DNA from: Phytoseiulus persimilis
Taxonomy: Eukaryota > Arthropoda > Arachnida > Mesostigmata > Phytoseiidae
Direction of reading: 5' to 3'
Length of the DNA stretch: 64,000 nucleotides
Assembly: GCA_037576195.1 (NCBI GenBank)
Contig: CM075101.1
Span: 10,664,001-10,728,000 of the forward strand
Shown: positions 33,301 to 47,100 of the stretch, piece by piece
Layout: each line of letters starts with the position of its first letter
How positions within the stretch are numbered: position 1 is the stretch's first letter
The notes under the pieces: generated by a model
Databases searched by the model: none
Told to the model about the DNA's origin: nothing
What the model saw: the letters and a program-made list of their open reading frames with translations, nothing else
Made by a program: the position numbers and the translations under genes

Positions 33301-36300
33301 GAAACGCACATTCTGTGAGCTCGGGTATCACGCTGAGGACCGCTTCGTATTCTCCTAAACCTCTCAGCCCCGGAGGTTCTCAATCGAAAACCAGATTCTG
33401 CAGCTCTTCATCCGAAACCAATGAATTGGACTTTTGCCCAGGGGCGACTTCCTCGATTGAAAGATTGGTACTGTTGCGGTAGGCTCCCGTATAGTGGTTG
33501 CGTCTCGGTACCAGCCGCCGGCGCGGGCGAACGGATGGCTGAGTTGAGGAGCTCGCTGAGCCGGCCGCAAGGGCAGTGGGATTGTTCACACAACGGAAGC
33601 GTCCCATTCACTTTCAGAGTGGCGAGCGCTGTGTCGCCGTCTGGTGTAATGCAAGCCCGCCATTTTGATTCCTTATTCTTCACGGGAGCCTCGCGCAACA
33701 GTACCGGAATTTTGAGTGCCCACTCTCTATAAGGGCTGCCCTGAGCTGAGGGCTGACATGGCGCATCCCTGTGCCATTATCGGAATCGTTCTATTTTCCA
33801 TGTTGATTTGTTCTGAGAGAGTGTGCTATTCCCACTAGGAGTGGATCTCAAGAAACTGAGAAAACCTGGGAATAAACACACGTGTGCGCATGACGACCGT
33901 GCCCGGATGAGCGCCGCCATTATAGGCCGAGATGTCCGGAGCCGGGAAGTCTTGGAGCGAACTGTACGCGGGCTAACTATGATATAGCGGCCGATTAGTG
34001 TCAAGTGTTGGGGGTCCAGCCTTTTTGTTCTCGTCGAGTTTGTCCTCGTTCGCGGCTTTTATTTCCTGACCCGTCGTTCCTGAATTCTTTTGAAGCGAGC
34101 CGAGAGTTCGTTCGAGCTCGATACAATCTAGGATAGCGTTGGGTGTGCGTTCGAGTGACAGCTGAGATACAGGGTACTTTGACTTTCAAACTAGTTCTCC
34201 TAATGGAAATCCGTTAAACAGACTCTTTGATGGAACCGGTGAGAGTTTCCAGCGGGGCGACGGTGGCTTGGCGACCGCCGGCGTACGACTCACTGTGGCC
34301 TATGACAAATTTTTAGGTTCGTCTAATGAGAGTCAGGCCATGAGCGGATCAGGGATACGTCCCGGGTCACTCAAGAAACCGGCGGTGCGTTTGAACGGGG
34401 GAAGGTTTGAATCGCGATCCGCTTGGCAGAGGCTTCGGTTTGGTGGTAAATCGCTCTGTCGTTCGGGAAGGGAGCGACCGCATACCCGCGCGAGAGCAGC
34501 ATTATACAGATGAGACTCTACAGCAAGAATCTGAAGTTCGGGAAGTTTTTAAGCGGACGCAGGACTGAGATTGAAGAACGCACTTGAACGCCGATTTTCT
34601 CTCGGAGAGTGAATTGCTAAATAGGCCTTAAGTGAGGTGGGGTCTACGTCGCCGACGGCGAGGTCAACAGCCCTTGAAGTCTATCGAATCTTCTCAGAAA
34701 TCAACGGGACGCTGGAGAAAAGAAGGAGGGTGTCACATTTGCATGCCCAGACAAAACCCGGCTGCGACGCGGACGACAGTTCCGAGAAGAAGGGAGAGGA
34801 AATGCGTTGGTGACTGCTGCTAGGAACCCGGTTGATACAGGAAGAATCCGCAGCAAGTGCCTAAGGACCGAGACGCAGCCTTTCAAGCCCCGTGCTCGAA
34901 AAAAACCTCCCACCAGGTCCTGTCCCAGCGATTAAGGTTCAATAGTTGTTACATACAGCGATTGTTCGATAACAATGCTTGGAAGTTTGGCGTCGCCGGA
35001 GATCACCACACATTGGGCCCGGTGTGCGTCAACAGGTGTAGGCTCTCAGAAAAAAAAAAATTATCATTATCATGCAGATGTTCGGATTTTGAACGTGTTC
35101 AAAGAACGTATAATGCTCGAAGCTTGGAAACTTTCTATATTGAAAGAAACGGTCCTGGGGAACGGAAGGCTTTCGGCTCAAATAATCTCATGAGCGCACA
35201 TAGGATATAACTGCAGAGGACCCCAACTCTAAGGAAGTATGTGAGGATCTTGGAGATGCGTCGGAATCCTCAGGATCACTGGCGGCATACGAACGGAAAA
35301 AGATGGAATTTTTTGTCTCAGCAAAGGACAACCAGTAGTTGGGGGAATCATTTCGAGTATCTCGCGGAGCAATGCTGATGAGCAATCAGGGGAGAAATTC
35401 GAATCAGACATTTCATCTCTCGTCACTCCGGGAGGATCCGAGGACCTCCTGATGCTGACAATATTCTTCCAGTGATTCAGTATCGGAGCTGGGAATGAGA
35501 TTCGTTTCCATCTTCCAGTTTCTCCCACTCCGATTGGGCCCAGGAGGCCGTAGTGTGATTCTCTCCTGGTTTAGCTCTCCTCGAAACAATTTCGCCTGTG
35601 TTGACTGAAGGGAGCTATTTCTGCCGCTCTTGGGCCATGCCGACTCCTCAAAAACTTTTGTCCGTCCGATGGGAATCCAAGGTAATAGTTATCGAAATCG
35701 ATCATTGGCCCTTCCGGAAGCTTGTGAATAAGGTCACCACCTCACGCTGCACTTCTAACGAAGAATCGTTGGTACATCTCTGTGCGTCGCCTGCGAAATT
35801 GCAAAGAGAGCACAAATCGAGCGGGGAGCCTGTCTCCCCGCGAGTCGCGGGAAGTATCGCTGGAGATTAGAATTCAGGAAACGAGTGTTCCAAGTTGTCT
35901 ATCAGAAAGAGTATCTGTCTTTGTTTCAAAGATTGAGGTGTCGACAATCTCCATCGCGAACGCTCGAAGATGAATGCAAGCACCGATCAGCAGCGCGACG
36001 ATAAAAACTCACTTTCGTCGCACTGAAGGTTGTTCCCTGCGAATCTCGTCGGTTCGGGAGCTCGCATGTCCTACCGAGATTGCACAAGGGAGCCAGAGGG
36101 AAAAACGAGTTTGCCGAGAGGGAAGACTTCATCACCGCGATCCTGCAAATTGAGTCATGCTCACAACGATCGGACGGAAAGCTTTTTCTTGCTGAGATGC
36201 AGACGACAGCTGCAACGTCCGTCACTCTCGATGTCCACTCTCGGACCTTGTCTTCGCGCTAAAAATCTCGGTATCTGTCCCTTCCATCGTCAAATGGCAA

Positions 36301-39300
36301 AACGGGCGGAAAATAATCAAAGGGTTCCTTCGAGCAGCGGCGTTCCTAGACCATCATGACTCGGTCCGAACCCCCATTCGTTCTTCGCGTGGATTCATTC
36401 CTCCGAGATTTACCATTTTCCCCGGCACGGCGTCGATCGTTCTCGGCTGCCATTCCGCCGTTTGATTCGGAGACTTCGGTTCCGGAGAGGATGAACGATA
36501 ATTTTTTTGCTCATCCACTTCCTTCCACAACGGTAGAATCCACTGTTTCGGAGTCCGTCAGCCAGGTTTCGAAGCATTCAAAACGTTGGGGAGCTGTTCA
36601 TCGTTACCGCATCAAGAGTCCCGCAATTCTCGCATTGATTTGAAACGAGCCGAGCCCGATGTCTCCCGCAGCGAATCCACTACGACGGAATTCGGTTCGT
36701 CGAGACACAACGTCCACATTCCCGCAGCCCGGAGAAGCTCCGGGAGAATTCGACCGGAACTCGGGAGCAAGCCGAAAGCTGAATGATGATCGCGAGCCTC
36801 CACCTGGCAACACGCGCGTGGTGCTGCATTCGACAGCGTTCCGACTCGACGCGACGTGGGCCAGGTGAGTCGGATGTGGGTGGAGGAGCGAGGCGCTCGC
36901 CTCGCGTGTCCAGCTGACCCTCCATCTGTCTGCCCGCGTCAGAAGAAATCGCGGAAACAGCAAAAACGTGACACGAATGAGCCCTTAAGCCGCCTTCGTT
37001 AGGCCGAGTCTACAGAGCAGCGACGGACAGCGTGTTGGAGATGAGCACGACCAATCGTGCAAGTGTCGCGGGGACAGCGGGTGCACGTGCTGTTCGTCAT
37101 GGCCGACGGGCCCCTTCAGGGTTCGCGTGCAGCTCTGGTGCGAACGGCGATGCATTTGCGTGGCACTTGCTCGAGGAACATGTCCTGCGACGGCCTTCGA
37201 CCTCCCAGCTCGTCCAACGCGTCTGGCCGGATCGCAGCCATTGATTCGGACTCCGTTCGCGGACCAATCAAGCTAACTTTGCTACTCGAACAAGCCGCCG
37301 TGCTTGTTTTAAATCCAATCTACGACGCGAGGCTCGCGGCCCGGTCGCGCTGTTGAAGAGTTTCCCCGTCTGCGAAACCTCAATTTGCCGTTGGAGCGCT
37401 CGCTGCACTCCAGAATCGGTTCCTGATGATCTGAACCTCTGGTTTGTCTCATCTCGGATCCCCTCGTCCAACCAGGCAACAGCGGATCGGGACGGCTGAG
37501 AGCATGACGGGGTTACGTAGGGAACAGATCAGTCAGTTATTCGGTCGGAAAATGAAGAGGAGGAGGAACTTGGGCGTCGTCTCCGATTTCATCGGGAGAA
37601 AAATGATCGAGCTCCGGCGACTCCCCGACAACGAACAACGGTTCGCTCGCTGATTTAATGGTGAACTCTATGGAGCACAGTTGCCCAGAGGTTGATTTCC
37701 GATTGAGCGAGTCCGGGGAGAGGTTGCGTCGCAAAGTTGAGCCTCACAAGTCATTTGACCGAGTTGCGTGGATGACAGGCTTGCCAGACGCCGACTACCA
37801 TTAAGCGCTCATCCGATTATGGCAAACATCAGGTGTGTCGGAGGGCCTGAAACTAGGAGTTCGCCCAACCGATCCCACGCAAAGCTTTCGCGCAGCTCGA
37901 ACAAGCTCCATGTGAAGCCGGGAGTTGGTTAGAGCGTCGACCCCCAGCTGAAGATGAAAGCTCCATCCAGCGACTTTTCGGGAGAGTGGAGTTCTCGGAG
38001 ATACGGGAACCAAGGTCAATCTTATGGTAAACGGGAATGTGATGTACGCAGCGGAATCGAAATGGCGTGCACTTCTTTCCCGATAGTTCCGAGCTCGATA
38101 ACCGAGTGCGTCTTCGCGGAAGCTGCGGCTCTCCCTCTGCTGAATCTTCCTCTACGACATTGTAGGGATGCGATAAATTGACATCGATCCGCTGAGGTGT
38201 TCGAATGGCAATATATGTGGAGGAATGAGTTTCGCCTGTCTGCTCCGAAATTTAGCAGAGGATCCTCCCCCATGCGTCAGATTGACGCGGATCTTCGTGA
38301 TATAATCGAGTCTTGTTCCATCGCTCCTCTACCCTGAACCGCGTTCTCGATCCGGGCATTTCCAACGAAAGCTCAAGCCTTGGTTCCCCGCCGTTCGACG
38401 TCAGCCCATTAATTTGAACTCACCTCGGAGCCGTTTCTCTGTGATTTTTTTCCAACTTTATTAAAAGTTGCGTCCCCCTTTCGGTGGGCTGTAGCAATCA
38501 AAGCTAAGCCGCCTTCCGTGGTTGTTCAGGGCAGCGCGCACTGCAGATATTCGTGCACGACGACCGCTCGCCGAAGGCCCCGTTATCGCTTTTCTTACTT
38601 CTTGATTGAATTAAACGCTGTGCTTTTGAATCTAAGAAGCAGCCCGCAGCATCTTTCCTCGGTTCCATTCATCGTCGACCGCGTCGCGTGCTGAGGTTTC
38701 GCTCAACTCAGGCCCCAGCGCGCTTTCGTCTCAACGCCTTCTGAATCCCTACCCTCCCCCCCCCCCCGCTCTGTTCAAGTCTCGCCATCTATTTCCTCGC
38801 ACGCTCCGAACATCCTAGGCCTCTCCTGTCCCCGTCGGATAACATCCCAACAGCTCTTCCGCCCCCGATGGAAAAAGAATGAAAGGTGAAAGCGGGAACA
38901 TTTCAAAGCTCCCTCATTCGACAGCGATAGTCAAAATTGTCAGTCGGATCCGCACAATGGCTCGCTCAGAGGCTGGCATCTCCGACATGTCGCTGAAGCG
39001 GTGGAGCGTGAAACATAAACCTCAATCGTTTTCCTCAGCCTTCCGACGCCCGCAAATCGGGGAGCCATTCCTGCGGAGTCTTTGTTCACCCTACCCCGGC
39101 AACATCAGAATAATCTATCGGGGTCCGCGTGCAAAACATTCGATTTTCAATGTTTCGCTCCAGTCCAAGGCATCTGTGAGTTGGATCGGAGGAGTGTAAC
39201 CGCGAGGTGCTCCTTCAGTTCGCTCCAAGCGGCCAGTTCAATCAATGCATGCAATCCAGCACACGTTCACGGGAATAGTTCCTCGATGGGTCCATCAGGG

Positions 39301-41578
39301 ACCGACGAAGTGCACAACGCAGTAGGTATTGCATCGATCTGTCATTAGGCCAAATGAGCTCTCTGCCATCGGAATATTAAACATCGCTGAAGCGACCGAT
39401 GAAATGATGAGGGAGGGGAGCTCCGTAATTTGCCGCTTCCCAAACCCTCGATCTCGCAGAGCATTGTTAGATGCAGTATAGGGAAACGAGCCCGGCGGCC
39501 CATCAGAACAGATGAAAGCGAACTGCTTTGTGGTGGTGAAAGATCTTTTCAAGCCGGTTAGCGAACGTTGGCGGCAGGCTTCGTTACCGACGAAGAATAG
39601 TCTCACTGTCTGCCGGGCATAAGTCCGCGATTGAGCGTGCGGATCATGGAGTCCGCGGAAGAGACGAGGAAGGCTTGGGAACAGACTCGGCCACCTCAAA
39701 GCTCGGAATCCATTAACCTACCCCTCCCTGACTCCGATAACAACCCGGGCGCCCCCCCCCCCAGTCTTCCACGGTCTCTCTTGTATTCTCCTGACTCCTC
39801 ATCATCCTGGGACCGAGACAAAAATGGATAGTTTCGATCACACCTCAGGGACCGTTGACGCCGACGTGACCGACCCGCCGGCCGCCCGCCCGCTCAGAAT
39901 GTGTGGCGCGCCTCCATGGCCTTCAACGGTCTGAGTCTGTAATTAACAAAATAGCTCTTAATTGAATATGTATGACAAACGTTCGTTTTTTATTATCCTG
40001 CTCTATCAGATCCGGAGCGTTTGTGATCGGAGCTGCTCGATGGGCTCTGAGCGTATCGCTCGGAGAACAGCTCCAACGGCGCTCGGCCGAGTTTTCGGAG
40101 AGTCGTTTTTAGTTCAGGTCAACTGAGCGGACCTCTCAACGAGTCGCACGCGCGGGACGACCCTGGAAACGTGGGATCCCGGAGCTTTCCAATCAAGCTT
40201 TGTCGATGAGCAGCGATCACGGCGAAATCACACACGTTTTTTCCTCGGAATTCAACTGCGACGCAGACTCTAACCACGTGAACGTTCGAATCTCGTCCGA
40301 TGAACCTATTCCGCACTTTCCTCCCGCCGATTTGCCCTCTACAGACGGCAGAACCAACTTGCCTCATGGACTCGCTTGATAGTCCCAACAACATCACATA
40401 AGCACAACTTCGTGATCGATACGATCAATTAATTACTCCAATGAAGCAACCCGGAATGAAGTAGGATACAACGTGCGCAAAGTTTTCCCTGATTGAGACC
40501 TTTGTTGATCATTATGTCAGCTGCCCGGACGCAGAGCAGCATCACGGCTGGAGATGACACAATCTACGTTGAGTCTGATGAAGAATTTCGTGAGTGAATG
40601 TTCCGTCGTAGGCCTCCCCACCGCGGAGCACGTCCGCGGCAGATTCGAACCCGGGCCGAACAGCGAGCCTCTCAGTTCCCCCGTGGCGGACTGTGCTGTC
40701 GGATGTCAGCCAAGGCTGCGCGCGCCGGCCGACCGTCGTCCAAACGCAAGATTCAACTCTACTCCGGCTCTCGATGCAGTCTTCGGAATCCTCTCACGGC
40801 TGAAAACGTTCATTCAGGCAAGGCCATTGAATCGTTTCAAGAGTCGGCTCCGAAAGACCGAAGCATAGAAGTCTACTGCGCCCTTATTTCGTAGCGTGAA
40901 CGTAGCATCGCTCCCCGATGGTATCCAGCCAATGGTTTCGCCCCTCCCTGCTCGGTTGATTCTTGAGCACTCTTTGAATACTTCTACATTCCGTTAGAGG
41001 TTCCCGGAACCAAACTCGAGATGGGAAAGACTAGTCGTTGGTGTTCGACATGTGTGCGTTCCATGACTTTTATTTTCCAATGGTAAGGATAATAAATTAT
41101 CATCAGGGATAGAACATCAGAGATAAGATTGAGAGCAGATCGTTCTCGACCGCCAGGCTGCCGGGGCTGAGTGGATTGAAGTATATTCTGTACACCCGGA
41201 CCCGCGCGGTTGAAACTAGTGATTTCCAACTATACATGCTCCTAGGTCAACATCGAGCACTAGGATAAATATTTGAGAAATGACACCGGGAATCGTTTCC
41301 CTGTCGTAGAACATATGCGATGACTCTCGGCTGATTCCTGGTCCCGCGAGCTTGAGCACTCTGTAGGCGATTGAATTACCAGCCCACAGTTTCACTAATC
41401 TCTCGCAGTCAGGCGCGTCCGGCCTACGCCAAGGTAGCGGGCATCCGGATAACCTCAAGACCCGAGGAAACCTCCCTGTTTCCGAGTCAATCGCTGGAAT
41501 ATTCGTTGGGCTCACGCCGCGCTGTGCTGTTATTCCGAGCCGCGGTCTCATCGGAGGCGTGAGGAGGCCGGAGCCCAA
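30323..41578. other. 11-kb stretch with no recognised gene
   Basis: No open frame here shows a known domain. The longest are 181 codons (plus, 30629-31174) and 157 codons (minus, 32754-33227), lengths expected about once or a few times by chance. Features seen: an inverted repeat with perfect 9-bp arms at 33093-33118, a perfect 7-bp-arm palindrome around an ATTA spacer near 38453-38470, poly-C tracts at 38756-38767 and 39752-39762, and a GC-rich zone around 36400-37600 that may be a promoter or first exon of an unseen gene. Confidence 0.45.
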
Positions 41579-43987
41579 CTAAGCCGCTTGTCGCAAACTG
41601 CGAGCTTGTCCGCTGAGGGACCGGTGCCGCTGAACGTAAGCAATATCGTCTTCCTCCTCGAACAACTGTTCGCTCTTGAACATTTCAGCCAACTCTCGAC
41701 TCGCCCTGGATCGATTTCATGAAAACGTTAGATTCGGAACCCCGCTCGCGCCAACTGGCATCGAATCACAACTTGTCGGATGCTGCTCTGGATCAAGTCG
41801 CGAAGGAATTCTCCAACTCGACTCACATGTAGTACTTGTCAGGAGCTTCCATCCCGTTGAAAGGAGTCTCGAGGTTTGTCGAGTAAGCGCCCAGAGAGTC
41901 AAACATGAGCCATTCACCAACCTAGCGGAAAATGACAACAGGCATGAGAAACCAGGGAAGGGGAATGGTGACGAGGAACGTCGGGTTCTCATCCGCGAAG
42001 ATGAATTCCTGATTTGCGAATATGCAAATGACGGCTACCTCAAGTTCGGGGAGCAGGCAAGATCGTTTGATTTTGTCAACTCCGTCACAAGTGTTCCCCC
42101 AGATGATTGTCTCGTAGAGTTCCCCGGACACCTTGTCATCCTCGAGGCAAAGTGGGGACACACACGCATCGGTGAAGAACGATATGTTGAAGGATTTGTA
42201 CACCGAGTCGTTGACGTAGTATTGCATGACGGTTTTCTCGAGGGAGTCCTCTCCCCTCGGGGCGACCTTTTCGGGGAGATATCTCAGTGACGGAAAGTTC
42301 ACTCGTTTCATGGCAGACAATCTATGTGCAACCAACAATATCTATTCTTGGAAGCCACGGGTCGAAGTTGGAATCCCAACACAAACTCTGATGGAGAGGT
42401 TCTAGGGAGTCGCAGCAATTTAAGGTAGAAATCGACTTCAGAGACTTGGTTCGATCTAATTACGTTCTTACTTTCTTGCCGATAATGCGCGCGCAGAGGG
42501 TGAACGCCGACGATACAAAAAATGTCCCCGGCTCGGAGATGATCTCGAAGCCCGCGCCTGATGGGAAGTTCGCTTCGAGAGCTGCGTTGATGGCGTTCGA
42601 AGTTTTTTCGAAGATCGGTTCGAACCCGTGATAGCCCGGGTAGCCTCCTCCGATGTCGACAAATCTGTAAACACGCGTTAACTTCCATAAGAGCCGCCAC
42701 TCCAATCCACTTCAGCGCCGCGGTCCTCGGGGAAATTTATGAGAAATGGCGATGCGGAGATTCTCATCCGGGGCTCTGGCCGTTCCGGCGGAATTCTCGT
42801 GCAGACAGTTGAGGCTGGGATGTTTCACTCACTTCATAGAGAATCCAACTTTCTCGCCCTGATCGCAAACGCGGCGTGCGAAATTCAGGGCGTTCGCATA
42901 AGCATAAGGAGACTGGTTGTTGCATCCGACGTGGAAACTGACCCCGATCACTTCCAGCCCAAGCTCGCGTGCTTCCTGGAGAACGGGAAGAATCTATCAT
43001 CTCCGCGAGACACCAGGGAGTACTTCGAAGAAAATGGCTCAGAGCTTCCCAGATCGATCTGGCTTAAGGCCATGAGCATCGTGCCTGATGAGGCAATCTT
43101 CCTACCTGAAGACATCGGAGGCAGTCCTCCTCAGCGGCCCCAAACTTCAGTGACAATTTGAAAGTGCCATCGCTGTCGTCAACCTGAATGTGGTTGGAAA
43201 GCTCTTGATACGTTCTTAAATGGCGATTTGTTGTTTCGTTCGGTGATGTTCGGAAGCAAAAAGAGTAACCAACCTTCAATCGCAGCACGCATTGTGCCTC
43301 AGGATAGATTTCGGCGATCTTGTGCAGTTCTTCAACGCAGTCGAAAGTCATCTTACTAACGCTACACCTTTTCGCATACTTGAGGTACGAAGGAGCCTTG
43401 ATCGGATGAGCGTATATAATCCGACTCGGTGCAACTCCCAGAGAGAGGACCTGGTGGGATCGAACGCCATCTCTCAAAAGTTTATACTCTGGTGACAATC
43501 ACGAAAACCCGCCACGGGGTCAGCGGCCGCTGCTGATGACCATTAACACGGCTCCCAAGGATTCTCCAGGAATCCTCAAGAACTCGAAATCGCTAAACTC
43601 ACTTTGCTGATTTCTGCTCTGGACGCGCAGTCAAAGTTGACACCGTGGCTCGCGAGAACGGATAGCACAGCTAGATCATCATTGCACTTCACGGCGTAGA
43701 AGGGGGTGATCCGGGGGCAGCTCTTCCTCCACAGATCAACCTGGAGCGATCATTCTCGTGAGTCAACTCTGTGTGGGGCCCTCACGGGGACGGAGGATGC
43801 AACGTTCTCCGAGGAAGCAGAGAGTCGAGATCCCACGAATCGATGTTTTCGAACCCACCTTGTACTCGATGTCCTTGAGGTTGACGATGTAGTAGCCTCT
43901 GTCGAGTCCCGCATCTCGTTCCAGGTGCAGTTGATGGGCGTAGTCTCGCTCGGTTATGTCCGAGGTGCAGAGCCGGGTGGTCGTCAT
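41579..43987 (-). CDS. Ornithine decarboxylase-like protein, probably cofactor-impaired (antizyme-inhibitor-like)
   Basis: Nine exons join in phase: 43987-43859, 43740-43603, 43450-43274, 43183-43106, 42975-42833, 42664-42472, 42266-42039, 41921-41827, 41705-41579, giving 435 residues (human ODC 461, AZIN1 448). The ODC fold is clear: YAVKCN with the Schiff-base Lys61, FDCAS (Asp80, Glu86), SFHVG with His189, DIGGGYPG at 225-232, EPG with Glu266, YYVND with Asp306, and TCDG with Cys346 and Asp347, then Tyr375. These are all ODC active-site positions. Several PLP-phosphate contacts are changed: human Ser200 is Cys192, human Arg277 is Thr269, and the Arg154 region after KFGA reads AEEDCL with no Arg at the matching place. 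Loss of such residues is how antizyme inhibitors lost activity, so this may be a non-catalytic antizyme-binding paralogue. A weak ODC is also possible. The C-terminus is short and acidic then basic. The start of exon 7 is the least certain boundary. Confidence 0.92.
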
Positions 43988-44152
43988 GAGCTCGGATTTT
44001 CGTTTCGATTTTCGAGGGAAATGTGTTCCGGAGTCGGATAGACTGCCGAATGATTTAGCGGAGGTAGTGGAAGATTTCGTTCGGTATCGGGAGCTGGACC
44101 TCACATTCAAGTGGAGCCGCTAAACTGTGGGAATTGAAAGAACTCCTACGCT

Positions 44153-44160
44153 GCTTATAT
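44153..44160 (-). promoter_or_regulatory. TATA box of the ODC-like gene
   Basis: The minus strand reads CTATATAAGC here, 166-173 bases before the start codon at 43987, which leaves room for a 5' leader of about 135 bases. It is the only good TATA box I found directly upstream of a confirmed gene. Confidence 0.55.
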
Positions 44161-47100
44161 AGTCGGCGAACGATATCGTAAACGCGGCCGTAAAACGATA
44201 ATAATGCAGACGATGTGTATTGCTCTTAACGCTGACATCATCGTCATCACACAGTATGCAAAGCGTTCCAACCCTCTCAATGTTTGCGATGCATCCCTAG
44301 CGGCGAGTCTCTGGTGGTTTTGTGCCGAGCACAGCTAACGGTCAAAGTTTCGGTCGAGATTGGTGCTCTTCGTGAGCGTACTTCGATTCAGATGTGAAGT
44401 TGAAGCTCGAAAGGGCCACATACAGGAACTGCCAGATCACAGAGGAGAAGGAATAACTGCCAGGAACGATGAACCCTGACTCACCGCATCTTTTTTCCGT
44501 TTGGTCGGGGTTCCAAATCCACGTTGGAGTTGTTTCTGAGGCTTGACGCACACGTCAGCAAGCGATTCGAGTGGAACTAGAACGAAGATAACTCTCCTGA
44601 TTCCACGGGCGATTCATTTCCTGAATTTTGATTTGTGTCCCCATCCTAGTTTTCGAGTTCAGATCGCGGTTTAAATCCGGTTTCGGAATGCGCAAGACAT
44701 CGATTCGACTGAGGCTTATTCGTGAGCGAAGGCTCTTTGACGGCGCTTTCTGAGTAGGGATATGACGACCAACCTCGGCTCGAGAGAAACGCTCGAGCTG
44801 TCGGGTCTCCGGGTTTCGGCTCTGAGCTGCTCTTCCTGCTTGTCGCGCCAATCATCGAACTAATCTATAAAGCAGGTCGGAACAGACTGAACTTGCTTCG
44901 TCCCCAAAATCAATCCCAAGTCAGATTACACGGGTGATCGGCCTGATAGCCTTGTTTTACTGTGGAACCGCTCCCGAGCTGATTCGCTCCACCAACTAGC
45001 GAAGTTTCCAAGATGTGGCAATCCTTTCAACTGCGGCAATTCTCCATTCGTCATGCTGTGATCCCGGAGTTACCAGCTGTGGCTTGAACTCTCGAATGTC
45101 GAACTTCGGGGAAAATCGAGATGCCGCTGCAGCATTCTAGGGACTTTTCGCATCGATCGGGCCCTGAACGAGCGCATCAGGATGGAAATCTGAGCATTTC
45201 AAACTGCTTGGATCCGGATATCGATCGAGATGGCCCGACTAAGAGCACAAACGGCATGAAAAACCTTCCTCCATGCAGGGCACGAGCCTTCCGCCTGTCC
45301 GGCTCGATGTGGGTCAACATCCGCCCGTTTCCTATGGTCGAGCTCCGCGCTTCTCCCTCGCTCCAAATGGAAGGTTTCACTGTTTTCCTCTCAAACATTG
45401 AGCTCGGAGACTCCATCAGCTCCCTGGAATGATGAGCAACGGGCCACGATCAGGTCTACTTCTACCGTGAGTTGAAGACTTCTCCAAGAGCAGCACTTGT
45501 CTGCCGCGAAATATGTAGTTCGTCCGATCTCGTCAGGCGCGGGCGACGGATCCTGTTGAGCTCGCTCATGCTTCCAAACTTGACTTGGAGCTGTTCAGGG
45601 AGTGATTTCAGAGCTTTGACCACCGATATCACCCCAGCCCCTTTCCGGAAGGTTCGCCAACTGAAATACCATATCCCCTGTAGAGCGCAAATCAGCGACA
45701 CTCCTCCCAACCACAATGTTCAGGGGCCATGACAATTCACTTTCCAGACGTCTAGCATTTTGCGGAAACCCCATCTGTGGGGGTGTAAATCTTTACTGCA
45801 TATGAGAGGGACCTGCGACGTCAACTTCCAAAGGCCACAAACCATAGAAGCTTCTCCACTGGCGCCCGTGAGCATCGAGAATCAGCGAGAACGGCGGGTC
45901 TGTCGCCTGCGGGGGGCCCCAGAGAACAACCCGCTGACTCCCTCGACCGCCCTGGTGACGCCGAGGAGATTTGCTCGAATCAGTTCGACCTGACCGGAGG
46001 ACCGGTCCGATGCCTTCCCGAGTCCCATGTCCAAGACCGTTCGACAGGGCTTCCCGCCGAGGCGTCGGTCAGTGTAGGCCATGCGACACGTCACGGAAGC
46101 TTATCGTGTGGAGCATCGTATCGCTAGATGACTATCTAACAGCGAGAGGAGGGATATCACGCCAACACCTTTGATCCCACGGGCTATAAAGCGATTAGAA
46201 CGAAAATCAGAATGAACTTTGACGACTCTAGCGTGACGCGACGCCGTTCTTGGCAGAAATCGCAGTATGACGACGCATTTAACCCCATGAGTGCTGCATC
46301 TCCTCGTTTCCATGAGTTCCACTCGAGCCCACTGGGTTCAGATCTTTGATTAAACTGGAACAAAAATTGATGTTCCTCCTTGACATCGCGACCAAGCAAT
46401 CACTATCTCATGGATCCTCTAGCGTGCCATAAGATGTATTTGAGTCGCCAGGATAGAAGCGCGCCACCGCGTGTCACCAAAGTCCCGCAGATAATTCATT
46501 TGTGGTCTGGTGGGGACTGCGGCGAAGCATTTGTCCCATCTGCCTTCAAGAGACATCCGACCTCTACCCCCGCGAAGGCCGGAACACTACCGAGCCGATG
46601 GAAGATTCTTGTTCATCGCGGGTGAGGATCGTTATCGCACCGAACCTCGATGTTGTGATGTTATCTTTCTGCGGACGAGTGATCCGGTTCCTAATTGCGA
46701 GACCCCTGTTAGCAAACAGCAACCCAATCTCGAATTTTCTTCCCATGTCAACTGAAGGACTAGTGATGCTGGACAGAGAGGGAGAGAGAGGGAGAAAATG
46801 AGGGACTCATGTCGAAAACAGTCGTGCATGAGAGATCTCGAACGCTGGTTTCGTCTCGGAAGATCCACAATCGGTCAAGAGGTTCTCGATCTGTTAGCGT
46901 CAGAATTCCCTTGTCACGTGATAGATCGGATTTTAAACTTCAAATGAATAACAACATCGGCTCCTTCGGCCCCTGGCGTTCCCTCTTGAAATGCCGTTCA
47001 TCTCCAACGTTTCCTGAGTCCGCTCTCATCTGTTTCGCTCCGTTTTGTCAACTTACTTTGTTAAGTTTTGCTTTGCCATCCCGAAAGAAACGATTAGAGC

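Noticed and set aside
40630-40760. tRNA-like B box (GGTTCGAATC on the minus strand), and a similar GGTTCGAGTCC at 21115.
   Set aside because: Neither is flanked by a T-arm that pairs, and no acceptor or D-arm could be found at the proper distance.
41766-41787. Alternative last exon of the ODC-like gene directly after exon 8.
   Set aside because: It needs a 39-base intron and gives only a few residues. The acceptor at 41705 gives a 121-base intron and a 43-codon terminal exon.
44342-45660. Two minus-strand exon pairs (45660-45466 with 45423-45177; 44576-44485 with 44428-44342) with matching phases and stops.
   Set aside because: The introns would be 42 and 56 bases. The introns of the confirmed genes here are at least 90 bases, and no domain supports the products.
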